Shown here: piece by piece, positions 6,593-14,484 of the stretch
Position numbering within the stretch: position 1 is the stretch's first letter
Layout: each line of letters starts with the position of its first letter
DNA from: a virus
IMG/VR virus record: IMGVR_UViG_3300035034_000366
Coordinates: 1 to 41,373 of that record
Reading direction: 5' to 3' (one strand)
DNA: 41,373 bases
The notes under the pieces: model-generated
Databases searched by the model: none
Seen by the model: only the letters and a program-made list of their open reading frames with translations
Told to the model about the DNA's origin: nothing
Position numbers and translations under genes: made by a program

Positions 6593-7750
6593 ATGTGGGG
6601 TACACCGGAGGAACGAGAACGGAAGCGACGCATCGACATAGCAGCATGGGCCTACGCCTATGAGATCGACAACGACCCGCTAGTCGACGACGCCACGTTT
6701 GACCGCGAATGTGAGTTGGTGAATTTATCAATACGCACAGGGAACAAGAAACTCGACGACTACTTCTGTAAACACTTTCAACCGCACACCGGCCAGTGGA
6801 TACATAAACACCCGAACAAATCGGGAATAGCGCATATCGTCGAGCTAAAAAGAAAAGGGAAGCGTATGTCTGAAGACGCGCTATTCGGTCCCGGCGAGCA
6901 GAAGTTGCTGGCTGCGAAAATTAAAGACGATATAGATGCCTACACTGCGGCGATCTATGACGACGGACATCGTAAACATCTAGGCGGTTCCATGATCGGC
7001 GACGAGTGCTCGCGCAAGCTGTGGTATAGCTTCCGCTGGTGCCTGACGCCTGACTTCGTGAACACCAAAGGCGAGGACCACAAAGGCCGCTTGATGCGCC
7101 TGTTCAATCGTGGGCACAAGGAAGAAGACCGCTTTGTCGAATGGCTCCGGGGCATGGGATTTGAGGTCGAAGAAGTAGACCCGGAAACCGGCAAACAGTT
7201 CCGCATATCGGACGTCAACGGACACTTCGGCGGCTCACTCGACGGACGCGTGAAACTACCGGCGCAGTACGGCAATCTACCGATGATGCTCTTAGAGTTC
7301 AAGACGAGCAGCGACAGGTATTTCACCAAACTAGTACAGAACGGCGTGAAGGTCGAGAAGCCTGTCCACTTCGTGCAGATGTCAACCTATGGCGAGAAGT
7401 ATACGCTGAAATACGCACTCTACATGGCGGTGAACAAAAATACCGACGAGATATACGTCGAAGTGGTCGAACTCGACTGGGAGGTCGGCAGGCGCTCAAT
7501 CATCAAGGCAGGCCAGATCATTGGAGCCCAGACACCGCCTCCGAAACTGTCCGAGAACAGCGCCTACTTTAGCTGCAAATTCTGCGACTTCGCGTCGATC
7601 TGCCATGGTCAGGCGAGCTACGAAAAGAGCTGCCGAAGCTGCAAGTTCGCCTCGGCTGTCGAGGACAAACAGTGGCGTTGTGAGCACTTCGGCGTCATCC
7701 CCGACGAGTTCATCGCGAAGGGTTGCGACTCGTGGCAGGAGGCCCGATAA
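6593..7750 (+). CDS. LigA-related domain fused to a Cas4-like PD-(D/E)XK nuclease
   Basis: A 385-residue protein. Residues 1-88 resemble the small phage DNA ligase LigA-related proteins, which copy the N-terminal adenylation subdomain of NAD-dependent ligase (AAWAYAYE, DPLVDDATFD, TGQWIHKHP). Residues 92-385 are a Cas4/RecB-like nuclease: D217 in GGSLDGR, E235-x-K237 in LLEFKT, and a C-terminal cysteine cluster (CKFC, SICHG, CRSC, then two more Cys) able to hold an Fe-S cluster or zinc. In related phages these are usually separate genes. Here no stop separates them, but an internal ATG at 6866 has GGGAA at proper spacing, so the nuclease could also be made alone. Likely role: end processing during replication or recombination. 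Confidence 0.7.
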   Translation: MWGTPEERERKRRIDIAAWAYAYEIDNDPLVDDATFDRECELVNLSIRTGNKKLDDYFCKHFQPHTGQWIHKHPNKSGIAHIVELKRKGKRMSEDALFGPGEQKLLAAKIKDDIDAYTAAIYDDGHRKHLGGSMIGDECSRKLWYSFRWCLTPDFVNTKGEDHKGRLMRLFNRGHKEEDRFVEWLRGMGFEVEEVDPETGKQFRISDVNGHFGGSLDGRVKLPAQYGNLPMMLLEFKTSSDRYFTKLVQNGVKVEKPVHFVQMSTYGEKYTLKYALYMAVNKNTDEIYVEVVELDWEVGRRSIIKAGQIIGAQTPPPKLSENSAYFSCKFCDFASICHGQASYEKSCRSCKFASAVEDKQWRCEHFGVIPDEFIAKGCDSWQEAR

Positions 7751-7977
7751 TGGTGCAGGCTGTTGAAATAGGCAGGTTTATTAGTAAAGTGGATGCCGAT
7801 GCTCTGCGCGACTACGCGGACATGATCGAGCGAGGCGAGATAACGCACTACGCGTTCACCGCTGAGCACAAAAACACCGCTTTCCTGTACTCTCACGCCT
7901 CTCCGAAACGGACCACACTGATCGGCCTGCTTTCGCACCACATACACGAACTAAACGCAGCATGGCAGGGTGAGTAA
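7750..7977 (+). CDS. Small hypothetical phage protein
   Basis: A 75-residue protein beginning at the ATG at 7750, which shares one base with the upstream TAA (TAATG) and has AGGAGG about 8 bases in front. That decides the start over the longer frame from 7723. It contains a predicted helix (DADALRDYADMIERGEI), a short sheet (HYAFTAEHKNTAFLY) and a final helix (LIGLLSHHIHELNAAW). I recognise no family. It is tightly coupled between the nuclease fusion and the SF2 helicase, separated from the latter by no bases, which suggests a DNA-metabolism accessory. Function is unknown. Confidence 0.6.
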   Translation: MVQAVEIGRFISKVDADALRDYADMIERGEITHYAFTAEHKNTAFLYSHASPKRTTLIGLLSHHIHELNAAWQGE

Positions 7978-9573
7978 ATGCAGCTCCGCGACTATCAGCA
8001 AGAGGCCGTAGACGCCACAATCAACTACTTCTACGAGAAGCAGGGCAACCCGGTCATCGCTATGCCCACAGGCACCGGCAAGTCGCTGGTTATCGCCGGG
8101 TTGATCGAGCGTATCATGCAGACATGGCCGGGGCAGCGCTTCCTCGCTCTGACGCACGTCAAAGAGTTGATCGAACAGAACGCCGCCAAGCTGCAACATT
8201 TCTGGCCGAGCGCCCCGATGGGGGTCTACTCGGCTGGCCTGAACCAGCGCGATACTGTCATGCCGATCATCTTCGGCGGATCCGGTAGCGTCGTGAACTG
8301 TGTCGAGGCGTTCGGTCGCCGCGACCTGCTGCTTATCGACGAGTGTCATTTGCTGTCGCCGAACACGAGCACGACCTACCAAAAGATCATCGCGCAGTTG
8401 CAGACGGTGAACCCGGCCTTAAAGGTGATCGGGCTGTCAGCGACCCCTTACCGGCTCGGTCAGGGCATGATTACTGACGACGGACTGTTCACCGACATCT
8501 GCTGCGACATGACCGGCGTCGACTCGTTCAACCGGTTCCTCGCTCAGGGCTACTTGGCTCCGCTGGTTCCCCGGCGCACACGAATCGAGCGGCAAAGCGA
8601 TACATCACGCATGGGCCGCGCAGGGGACTTCTCAGGGGCATCGCTGGCCGCTGACGCAGCAGACAAGCAGATCACCTATCAAGCGCTCGTAGAAGCTTGT
8701 GAGGCCGGACAGGACCGCAACTCGTGGTTGGTCTTCGCCTCGACAGTCGAGGATGCGGATTTTATCGCCGAGACGCTGAACAGCTTCGGTATCAACTCGG
8801 CGGCGGTGCACTCTAAAATGCCGCGCAAGGAATGCGACGCCCACATCAAGGCGTTCAAGACCGGCGCTCTGCGTTGCCTCGTTAATATGGGCATCCTGAC
8901 AACCGGATTCGACCATCCGCCGCTCGACTTAATCATCATGCTCCGACGCACAATGTCGCCCGGTCTGTGGGTACAAATGCTCGGTCGCGGCACCCGCCCG
9001 TCACCTGAGACGCACAAAGAAAACTGCCTCGTTCTGGACTTCGCCGGAAACACCCGCCGACTGGGCCCGATCAACGACCCGGTCATTCCACGCAAGAAGG
9101 GCGCAGGGGGCGCAGGGGGCGGAGACGCACCGGTACGCATCTGCGAGGAGTGCGGCACCTACAACCATACCAGCGCCCGCGAGTGCACCTTCTGCGGCGC
9201 TGAGTTCGAGTTCCAGTCGAAATTGGTGACGACCGCAGGGACGGACGAGTTGATTCGCAGCGACATACCGATAGTCGACCACTTCGACGTGCAACAGGTC
9301 ATGTACTTTCTGCACGAGAAGAAAGGGTCCGCGCCGAGCATCCGGGTCACGTATAACTGCGTCGGGCATCGCTTCGACGAGTGGGTCTGTTTGGAGCAGC
9401 CGGGCTTTCCGGGCAAGAAGTCGCGGGACTGGTGGCGGCAGCGCTGCCCCGGCGACTACGTGCCAGAAACCACGTCCGAGGCACTACAGATCATCCAGCA
9501 GCTACGCGTACCGAATCGCATAAAAGTATGGGTCAACAAGAAATACCCGGAGGTGTTGGGATATGAGTACTAA
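7978..9573 (+). CDS. SF2 DEAD/DEAH-family helicase with zinc ribbon
   Basis: A 531-residue helicase. It has the Q-motif-like start LRDYQQEAVDA, motif I MPTGTGKS (residues 29-36), motif II DECH (121-124), motif III LSATP, and motif VI QMLGRGTRPS in the second RecA-like domain. Four cysteines (C389, C392, C403, C406; CEECGTYN, CTFCGAEF) form a zinc ribbon after a glycine-rich linker. Residues 430-531 form an extra C-terminal domain seen in phage helicases of this type. It probably unwinds or branch-migrates DNA during replication or recombination. A start at 7978 abuts the previous stop. The last 11 bases overlap the next gene, which uses the GGAGGT inside this reading frame. Confidence 0.85.
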   Translation: MQLRDYQQEAVDATINYFYEKQGNPVIAMPTGTGKSLVIAGLIERIMQTWPGQRFLALTHVKELIEQNAAKLQHFWPSAPMGVYSAGLNQRDTVMPIIFGGSGSVVNCVEAFGRRDLLLIDECHLLSPNTSTTYQKIIAQLQTVNPALKVIGLSATPYRLGQGMITDDGLFTDICCDMTGVDSFNRFLAQGYLAPLVPRRTRIERQSDTSRMGRAGDFSGASLAADAADKQITYQALVEACEAGQDRNSWLVFASTVEDADFIAETLNSFGINSAAVHSKMPRKECDAHIKAFKTGALRCLVNMGILTTGFDHPPLDLIIMLRRTMSPGLWVQMLGRGTRPSPETHKENCLVLDFAGNTRRLGPINDPVIPRKKGAGGAGGGDAPVRICEECGTYNHTSARECTFCGAEFEFQSKLVTTAGTDELIRSDIPIVDHFDVQQVMYFLHEKKGSAPSIRVTYNCVGHRFDEWVCLEQPGFPGKKSRDWWRQRCPGDYVPETTSEALQIIQQLRVPNRIKVWVNKKYPEVLGYEY

Positions 9574-9817
9574 GTTTCGCGATGGACTCCGAGAAGCGCC
9601 GAACGAGCTATTCAACACTGCTGTAGACGAGTTCCGGTCTAGCGTTATCGGCGCGTTCCGGGTCGCTATCGAGAACGGCGCGCAGAGGTCTTGCATAAAC
9701 TGTGCCAATTTCGACGAACCGACCGAACAGTGTAGGAAATATAAACAACGACCGCCTGCCCGCGTGATTGCGTTAGGCTGTCCAGAATACGAGGACGAAG
9801 ATGTCATCCCCTTCTGA
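9563..9817 (+). CDS. Small four-cysteine protein, probably zinc-binding
   Basis: An 84-residue protein with an N-terminal helical half and a C-terminal half holding C44-x2-C47, C57 and C73 (SCINCANF, EQCRKY, ALGCPEY). Four cysteines in this spacing suggest one structural zinc. Phage proteins with a CxxCxxF opening and a GCPEYE-like end are common and uncharacterised. The ATG at 9563 follows GGAGGT at good spacing within the helicase coding end. It overlaps the next gene by 17 bases. Its place between a helicase and RNase H points to nucleic-acid work, but no function can be assigned. Confidence 0.65.
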   Translation: MSTKFRDGLREAPNELFNTAVDEFRSSVIGAFRVAIENGAQRSCINCANFDEPTEQCRKYKQRPPARVIALGCPEYEDEDVIPF

Positions 9818-10262
9818 TAAGCTGTTCTGCACCGTCCTGACCGACGCGAGCTGGTGCCCACACGAGAAGGTGGCCGGTTGGGCTTGCTGGATTGTCTGCA
9901 ACGACGAGCGCTACAAGCGGTTCGACGCGTTCTTTGAGAAGGTCGACACACCGGTCGAAGCAGAGATAAAGGCCATACTTAACGGACTGTTCATCGCACG
10001 CCGCGTGTTTAACGCCGACCGCTACCACGTAGTATCGGACTGCACGCAAGCAATGGCAGCACTTAAAGGCGAGTGGCCGACGGACAAATGGAAGTTAAAA
10101 CTACTGGACATCATCGGTAGCGCTAGCGTATCGTACAAACACGTTAAAGCGCACACCAAGGCAACAGATAAACGTAGTTGGGTAAACAACTGGTGCGACT
10201 TTAACGCGAAAATAGCAATGCGTAGTATGCGGACCATACCAAGAGGGAAACAAGGTGGCTAA
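9801..10262 (+). CDS. RNase H-fold nuclease
   Basis: A 153-residue protein with the RNase HI residue pattern: D15 in VLTDAS on the first strand, E55 in VEAEIKA on the first helix, D80 in VVSDC at the end of the fourth strand, and VKAHT before the C-terminal metal-binding region. Length matches RNase HI. It would remove RNA primers, such as those laid by the phage primase-polymerase, or R-loops. GAGGA lies just upstream of the ATG at 9801. It overlaps both neighbours by a few bases, so it is part of the coupled operon. Confidence 0.8.
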   Translation: MSSPSDKLFCTVLTDASWCPHEKVAGWACWIVCNDERYKRFDAFFEKVDTPVEAEIKAILNGLFIARRVFNADRYHVVSDCTQAMAALKGEWPTDKWKLKLLDIIGSASVSYKHVKAHTKATDKRSWVNNWCDFNAKIAMRSMRTIPRGKQGG

Positions 10263-11232
10263 AAAGAAAGAGATTCCGAGCCTGCTGAAAGCGCTTGACT
10301 TTGTCGCTTTGGCTCAGCGTGACAAGGGCGCTCCGCATCAGACGCACGTTTCGCTCGAAAACGGCATGGCTATCGCCTTCGACGGCGTACTCGCAGCGGG
10401 CCATAAGATCGACGAGGCGCTAGTCGCCAGCCCGCATACCATGACGCTCGTCTCGGCCCTGCGGAAGTGCTCAGGCACTCTAGCGGTGACTCAGCTCGAC
10501 AGTGGACGGCTGAGCATCAAATCCGGCAAGTTCCGGGCGCTGGTGCCCTGTGTGCCGGACGCCATAATCCAGCGGGTCGGACCTGACCAATTCGCCGGAG
10601 CCATGGACGAGCGCGTCAGGAACGGCCTAGACCTGCTGTCGCCGATCATTGTCGCGAACAGCCGGCGTGTCGTGACGGCCTCGGCCCTGCTGCGCGCCGG
10701 GACCGTAGTGGCAACAAACGGGCAGATGCTCTTGGAGTACTGGCATGGTCTTGATTTACCGCCGGGCCTCGTTATCCCCAAGGTATTTATTAACGCGTTA
10801 ACTAGAGTTAAGAAACCGTTAACAGGCTTCGGCTTCTCAGATTCCAGCTTTACCGTGTTCTTCGACGACGAGAGCTGGCTTCGCACCCAACTGTACGTCG
10901 AGAAGTACGCCGATACTGATATGATCTTACAGCACGACCGCACCAAGGCATTGCCGCTGCCGGAGGGTTTCTTTGAGGCGCTGAACACAGTGCTACCGTT
11001 CATTGACGACCATCGGGTCCGGCTCAGAAAAGGTTGCCTACAGTCCCATGACAGCCCGGACGTCGGGGCGCGCTACGAGGTCGAGGGGCTGGACGCAGAA
11101 GTCACGGTGAACGCCAAAAACCTTAAGATGCTCGAAGGTCTGATCGACCGGATAGACCTTGTAGGTAAGAACAAAATTACTTTCTTCTACGGCAAGAATC
11201 TTCGCGGCTGTATGTCGCAGATAAGGGCGTGA
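10255..11232 (+). CDS. DNA polymerase III beta-clamp-like processivity factor
   Basis: A 325-residue protein laid out as repeated clamp-type domains. The first has LLKALDFVALAQ, HVSLENGMAIAFDGVLAAG and RKCSGTLAV. The second has GTVVATNGQMLLEYWHGLDL followed by VIPKVFINALTRV, close to the ATDGHRL...P...L pattern in DnaN domain 2. TQLYVEKYADTD mimics the LIxGxYPDY stretch. It would encircle DNA and tether the phage family A polymerase encoded 245 bases downstream. Sequence similarity to DnaN is modest, so a divergent clamp is the best call. Translation starts at GTG 10255, preceded by AGAGGGAAA and overlapping RNase H by 8 bases. Confidence 0.65.
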   Translation: MAKKKEIPSLLKALDFVALAQRDKGAPHQTHVSLENGMAIAFDGVLAAGHKIDEALVASPHTMTLVSALRKCSGTLAVTQLDSGRLSIKSGKFRALVPCVPDAIIQRVGPDQFAGAMDERVRNGLDLLSPIIVANSRRVVTASALLRAGTVVATNGQMLLEYWHGLDLPPGLVIPKVFINALTRVKKPLTGFGFSDSSFTVFFDDESWLRTQLYVEKYADTDMILQHDRTKALPLPEGFFEALNTVLPFIDDHRVRLRKGCLQSHDSPDVGARYEVEGLDAEVTVNAKNLKMLEGLIDRIDLVGKNKITFFYGKNLRGCMSQIRA

Positions 11233-11233
11233 C

Positions 11234-11344
11234 ATGGAAGACCCGAACGACGACTACCGCCACCCACCTACGACTATAGTTTTCGCTGTAGGGTCGGTAA
11301 TTTTATTCATATTGACCATAATACACATCATCTTAGGAGCATAA
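11234..11344 (+). CDS. 36-residue single-pass membrane protein
   Basis: ATG at 11234, two bases after the clamp gene stop, opens 36 codons to the TAA at 11342-11344. AAGGGCG lies 7-8 bases upstream. The protein has an acidic, proline-containing head (MEDPNDDYRHPPTT) and one hydrophobic segment (IVFAVGSVILFILTIIHIIL). Head outside or inside cannot be told. Tiny single-pass proteins are common in phage early operons, often acting on the host membrane, but nothing specific can be said. Support is the start context, coupling and clean membrane segment. Confidence 0.55.
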   Translation: MEDPNDDYRHPPTTIVFAVGSVILFILTIIHIILGA

Positions 11345-11347
11345 ACT

Positions 11348-11470
11348 GTGGGACACCTTCTGACTAAATGGAAAAAACTAAATGAGCTGCGGTTTACCGT
11401 AACCGACTATTTTAGACCACACGGGAATACCAGCGTGACAGCCCTAGCCCATCCGAAAACCGAGGACTAA
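11348..11470 (+). CDS. 40-residue basic hypothetical protein
   Basis: A GTG at 11348 preceded by TAGGAG at 8 bases opens 40 codons to the TAA at 11468-11470. The product is basic (MGHLLTKWKKLNELRFTVTD, later ALAHPKTED). It fills the gap between the membrane micro-protein and DNA polymerase exactly, with 3 and 6 bases on either side. I recognise no family. The tight packing and good ribosome-binding site are the evidence that it is real. Confidence 0.45.
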   Translation: MGHLLTKWKKLNELRFTVTDYFRPHGNTSVTALAHPKTED

Positions 11471-11476
11471 AAGACC

Positions 11477-13462
11477 GTGTTCCTATTCGACGAAGAAGAC
11501 CTCGGCACGCTAAAGAAGCGGGCGACGCTGAAGAAACCCCCGCCTGTTCCAGAAACAGGCTGGACACCGCCTGCGTCTTTCCCTAATCTGAGCGACGCTG
11601 TTGTGCTCGGTATTGATACCGAGACGAAAGAGCTTGACTTTGACCACGGCCCCGGATGGGGTCGCGGTCAAGGACACATCATCGGTTTCTCAGTATCCGC
11701 CGTCGACCGGCTCGGCAACCGGGGCAAATGGTATTTCCCTGTTCGTCACGAGTTCGAGCCGGAACACAACCTAGACCCGGAAACCTGCTTCCGCTGGCTA
11801 AAGACCGTCCTAGAGACGCCGCATATCCCCAAAGTTGGAGCCAACCTGTTGTACGACGTCGGCTGGTTGACAGAAGAAAACATCTTCGTACAGGGGGAGA
11901 TGCACGACGTCCAATTCGCCGAGGCGCTCCTGCACGAGGAAGGGTTTGTCGGCCTAGACTATCTCGGTCAGAAGTATTGCGGCACCGGCAAGGAAACCAA
12001 CCTGCTTTACGAATGGCTAGGCGAGGCGTACGACGCCAAGAACGAAGCTGCTATCAAGTCGAATTTCTACCGGGCACCGCCCCGGCTTGTTGGTGCCTAC
12101 GGTGAGGAAGACGCCGACCTTCCGTTGCGCGTTCTGGATAAGCAGTGGCCGCTCCTGTTGGAACAAGGCTTGATGGAAGTCTACCGCATGGAATGCGATC
12201 TCATACCGCTATTGACGCGTATGCGGATGACCGGCGTGAACATCGACATGCCTGCTGCTGAGCGCCTATACGGCGAGCTTGCCTTCGACCTGTCGCAGCT
12301 CAATGGCAAGCTGTACGACATGACCGGCGTGCATTGCAACGTGAACAGCGGCGACGACCTCGCCAAAGTGTTCGACAAATTCAACCTGAAATATCCGAAG
12401 ACAGCAGCGGGCAACCCTAGCTTCCAGAAAGACTTCCTGAAGGGCGTCGAGCATCCTGTCGCGGACCTCATACGCGATATTCGCGAGCACGAGAAGATGC
12501 GCGGCACGTTCATTCGGTCATACCTGCTAGAGAGCAATGTGAAAGGGCGCATTCACTGCCAATTCCACCCCCTGCGTGGGGATGCTGGCGGCACCCGGTC
12601 GGGGCGCTTCAGCTCTGACAAACCGAACCTACAGAATATCCCGGCCCGGTCGGCCCTTGGCAAGCGTGTCCGTAACCTGTTTATCCCTGACGACGGCGAC
12701 ATCGCATGGGAGAAAGACGACTACTCGCAGATCGAGTACAGGATGCTGGCGCACCGAGCAATCGGCCCCGGCAGTGACGAGGTCCGGGCACAGTACAACG
12801 ATGACCCGAAGACCGACTACCACGAGCTGACACAAAAGCTCGTCTTGATGATCGCTAAAATGATGATCGACCGCAAGCCGATCAAGAACATTAACTTCGG
12901 CCTGCTGTACGGCATGGGCGAGCGTAAGCTAGCCCGTCAGATCGGCGTCGTTATGAGCAAGGCCAAGGAAATCTTTAAGGCGTACCATGCGGGCAACCCG
13001 TACGTGAAAGCCACCATGGACGACTCGTCAACCATGGCGCAGAACAACGGCTATGTGACCACCATTCTCGGTCGCCGCAGCCGGTTCAATATGTGGGAGC
13101 CTCGGAACATCAACTATAACGACCGGGCTGGCGCTCTGCCCTACCATGCGGCAATCAGAGAGTTCGGCGTCGACATTATCCGGGCTAATACCCACAAGGC
13201 GATCAATCGCGAGCTTCAGGGCAGCGCCGCCGATATGATTAAAAAAGGTATGTTGCAGTGCTACAAGGACGGCGTGTTCGATGTCACCGGCGTACCGAAG
13301 CTACAGGTGCATGACGAGCTGGACTTCAGTGTCAAACCCGATAGCCCGCAACAGCAAGAAGCGTACCGGTATATGCGGCATATTATGGAAACTTGCATCC
13401 CGTTACGCGTGCCGGTCATCGTTGACTTCGACCGCGCTGACAACTGGGGTCTATGTGGCTAG
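11477..13462 (+). CDS. Family A DNA polymerase with 3'-5' exonuclease domain
   Basis: A 661-residue replicative polymerase. The N-terminal exonuclease domain shows Exo I (GIDTET, D47 and E49), Exo II (GANLLYDVGWL) and an Exo III-like YGEEDADLPL. The polymerase domain has TRSGRFSSDKPNLQNIP, motif A DYSQIE (415-420), motif B RKPIKNINFGLLYGMG (about 465-480) and motif C VHDE (611-614). All catalytic residues are present; there is no 5'-3' nuclease domain, as usual in phage enzymes. It should be the main replicative enzyme, acting with the clamp-like protein upstream. The start is GTG 11477. The last 12 bases overlap the end of the convergent membrane-protein gene. Confidence 0.95.
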   Translation: MFLFDEEDLGTLKKRATLKKPPPVPETGWTPPASFPNLSDAVVLGIDTETKELDFDHGPGWGRGQGHIIGFSVSAVDRLGNRGKWYFPVRHEFEPEHNLDPETCFRWLKTVLETPHIPKVGANLLYDVGWLTEENIFVQGEMHDVQFAEALLHEEGFVGLDYLGQKYCGTGKETNLLYEWLGEAYDAKNEAAIKSNFYRAPPRLVGAYGEEDADLPLRVLDKQWPLLLEQGLMEVYRMECDLIPLLTRMRMTGVNIDMPAAERLYGELAFDLSQLNGKLYDMTGVHCNVNSGDDLAKVFDKFNLKYPKTAAGNPSFQKDFLKGVEHPVADLIRDIREHEKMRGTFIRSYLLESNVKGRIHCQFHPLRGDAGGTRSGRFSSDKPNLQNIPARSALGKRVRNLFIPDDGDIAWEKDDYSQIEYRMLAHRAIGPGSDEVRAQYNDDPKTDYHELTQKLVLMIAKMMIDRKPIKNINFGLLYGMGERKLARQIGVVMSKAKEIFKAYHAGNPYVKATMDDSSTMAQNNGYVTTILGRRSRFNMWEPRNINYNDRAGALPYHAAIREFGVDIIRANTHKAINRELQGSAADMIKKGMLQCYKDGVFDVTGVPKLQVHDELDFSVKPDSPQQQEAYRYMRHIMETCIPLRVPVIVDFDRADNWGLCG

Positions 13463-14083
13463 GGCAACGAGCCACTTGAACAGGCGAACCAGATCATCCA
13501 CCAACAGAAGCGTCGCTAACTGGGTAAAGAAGGCCGCAGGGAGGATAATGGCGATGCCTGTGGCGATCTCGACCTTCTCCCGCGCTTCGGCTCCTAGCAC
13601 GTTAAAATCCTTGCTTGTGTCCCATTCGATTTCGCCTTTGAGGTTGGTCGCGGCCACCTTCTTAGTCGCGTACGGGCTGACCAACACTGTAGGCAGGCAA
13701 AGCAGCGGCGTTAAAACGAGGGGATGGAAGCCGAACTCGTACCAAAAAGCGGCAATACTGAACAATACCATCGGCACCAGCTCCGGCAGATAGCCGAGGG
13801 CACATGCCCGCAGACCTTCTTTCGTTAGCGGGCCGGTTATCATGTCCAATTCATTCCGGGCTTCGTCCCCGGAGCGCAGAAGATAGAATACGAGGGTCAG
13901 TGTCAAAGGCGAGGCGATGGTCTGGTCGATCTGACCAGCGAGGAAGTACACCAGTGCCGCCTGCAACCCCATCATGATTCCATTGCGGACCCATCGGGAG
14001 GTGTGCCCCCGGCCTGTCGCCCAACTGTTGAATGCGGCCAGCAGGCCAGCTACGAGTGCGATAATAAAAAGCGATAGGGTCAT
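13451..14083 (-). CDS. Polytopic membrane protein of unknown function
   Basis: A 210-residue protein with about five hydrophobic segments, the first right at the N-terminus (MTLSLFIIALVAGLLAAF), others near residues 35-53, 95-115, 118-137 and 170-190. A soluble loop around 140-170 contains GEIEWDTSKDF. The start at 14083 is preferred to 14119 because AAGGA lies 7 bases before it and it avoids overlap with the upstream gene. It is the last gene of the leftward virion operon, right after tail-fibre genes, and its end overlaps the polymerase gene tail-to-tail. It could modify the host envelope or exclude superinfection; this is speculative. Confidence 0.6.
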   Translation of the reverse strand: MTLSLFIIALVAGLLAAFNSWATGRGHTSRWVRNGIMMGLQAALVYFLAGQIDQTIASPLTLTLVFYLLRSGDEARNELDMITGPLTKEGLRACALGYLPELVPMVLFSIAAFWYEFGFHPLVLTPLLCLPTVLVSPYATKKVAATNLKGEIEWDTSKDFNVLGAEAREKVEIATGIAIILPAAFFTQLATLLLVDDLVRLFKWLVALAT

Positions 14084-14097
14084 GGCCGGTTCCTTGG

Positions 14098-14484
14098 TTA
14101 TGGAGTCGCGTAAGGCCACTCGGTTGTTATGTCGTATGCTTCAATAGCTTCTACCGTTTCAAGGGCTTCGATCTCGATTTTATGATACCGTTCAATGCTC
14201 CGGCAGCGTTGTGTATGGTTGAAGATTTCATCGTCGATTTCGACTAGCCTATCGTGGTTCGCATCTAGGTAGTCACCGTTACGACCCTTCCAGCCGATCA
14301 CCTTACCCGCATGGCGGGGACGTTTCGTAGCGGCAATGGCGGTGCCAAGCGCGGCGGCTGACATAGGGTCAGAGTCGAACACGATACCGTCTACCGTCAC
14401 GCCAGCTTCGATCACCGAGTCGCGGTACTGTTTCAGCCGGGACAGGCGGTTGCGTCGGGCGTGTTCTAGGGGCGCGGCGGTCAT
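14098..14484 (-). CDS. DUF4376-like tail-fibre-associated protein
   Basis: A 128-residue protein with the DUF4376 layout: a helical start with many basic residues (RRNRLSRLKQYRD), the GVTVDGIVFDSDPMSAAAL segment, the WKGRNGDYLDANHDRL tract, and a C-terminal helix in which a Cys-containing HTQRCRSIERYHKIEIEAL precedes a WP near the end. DUF4376 domains usually lie next to tail fibres in phages, perhaps as small fibre chaperones or caps. It overlaps the upstream fibre gene by 4 bases (ATGA type), supporting a joint role in host recognition. Confidence 0.7.
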   Translation of the reverse strand: MTAAPLEHARRNRLSRLKQYRDSVIEAGVTVDGIVFDSDPMSAAALGTAIAATKRPRHAGKVIGWKGRNGDYLDANHDRLVEIDDEIFNHTQRCRSIERYHKIEIEALETVEAIEAYDITTEWPYATP

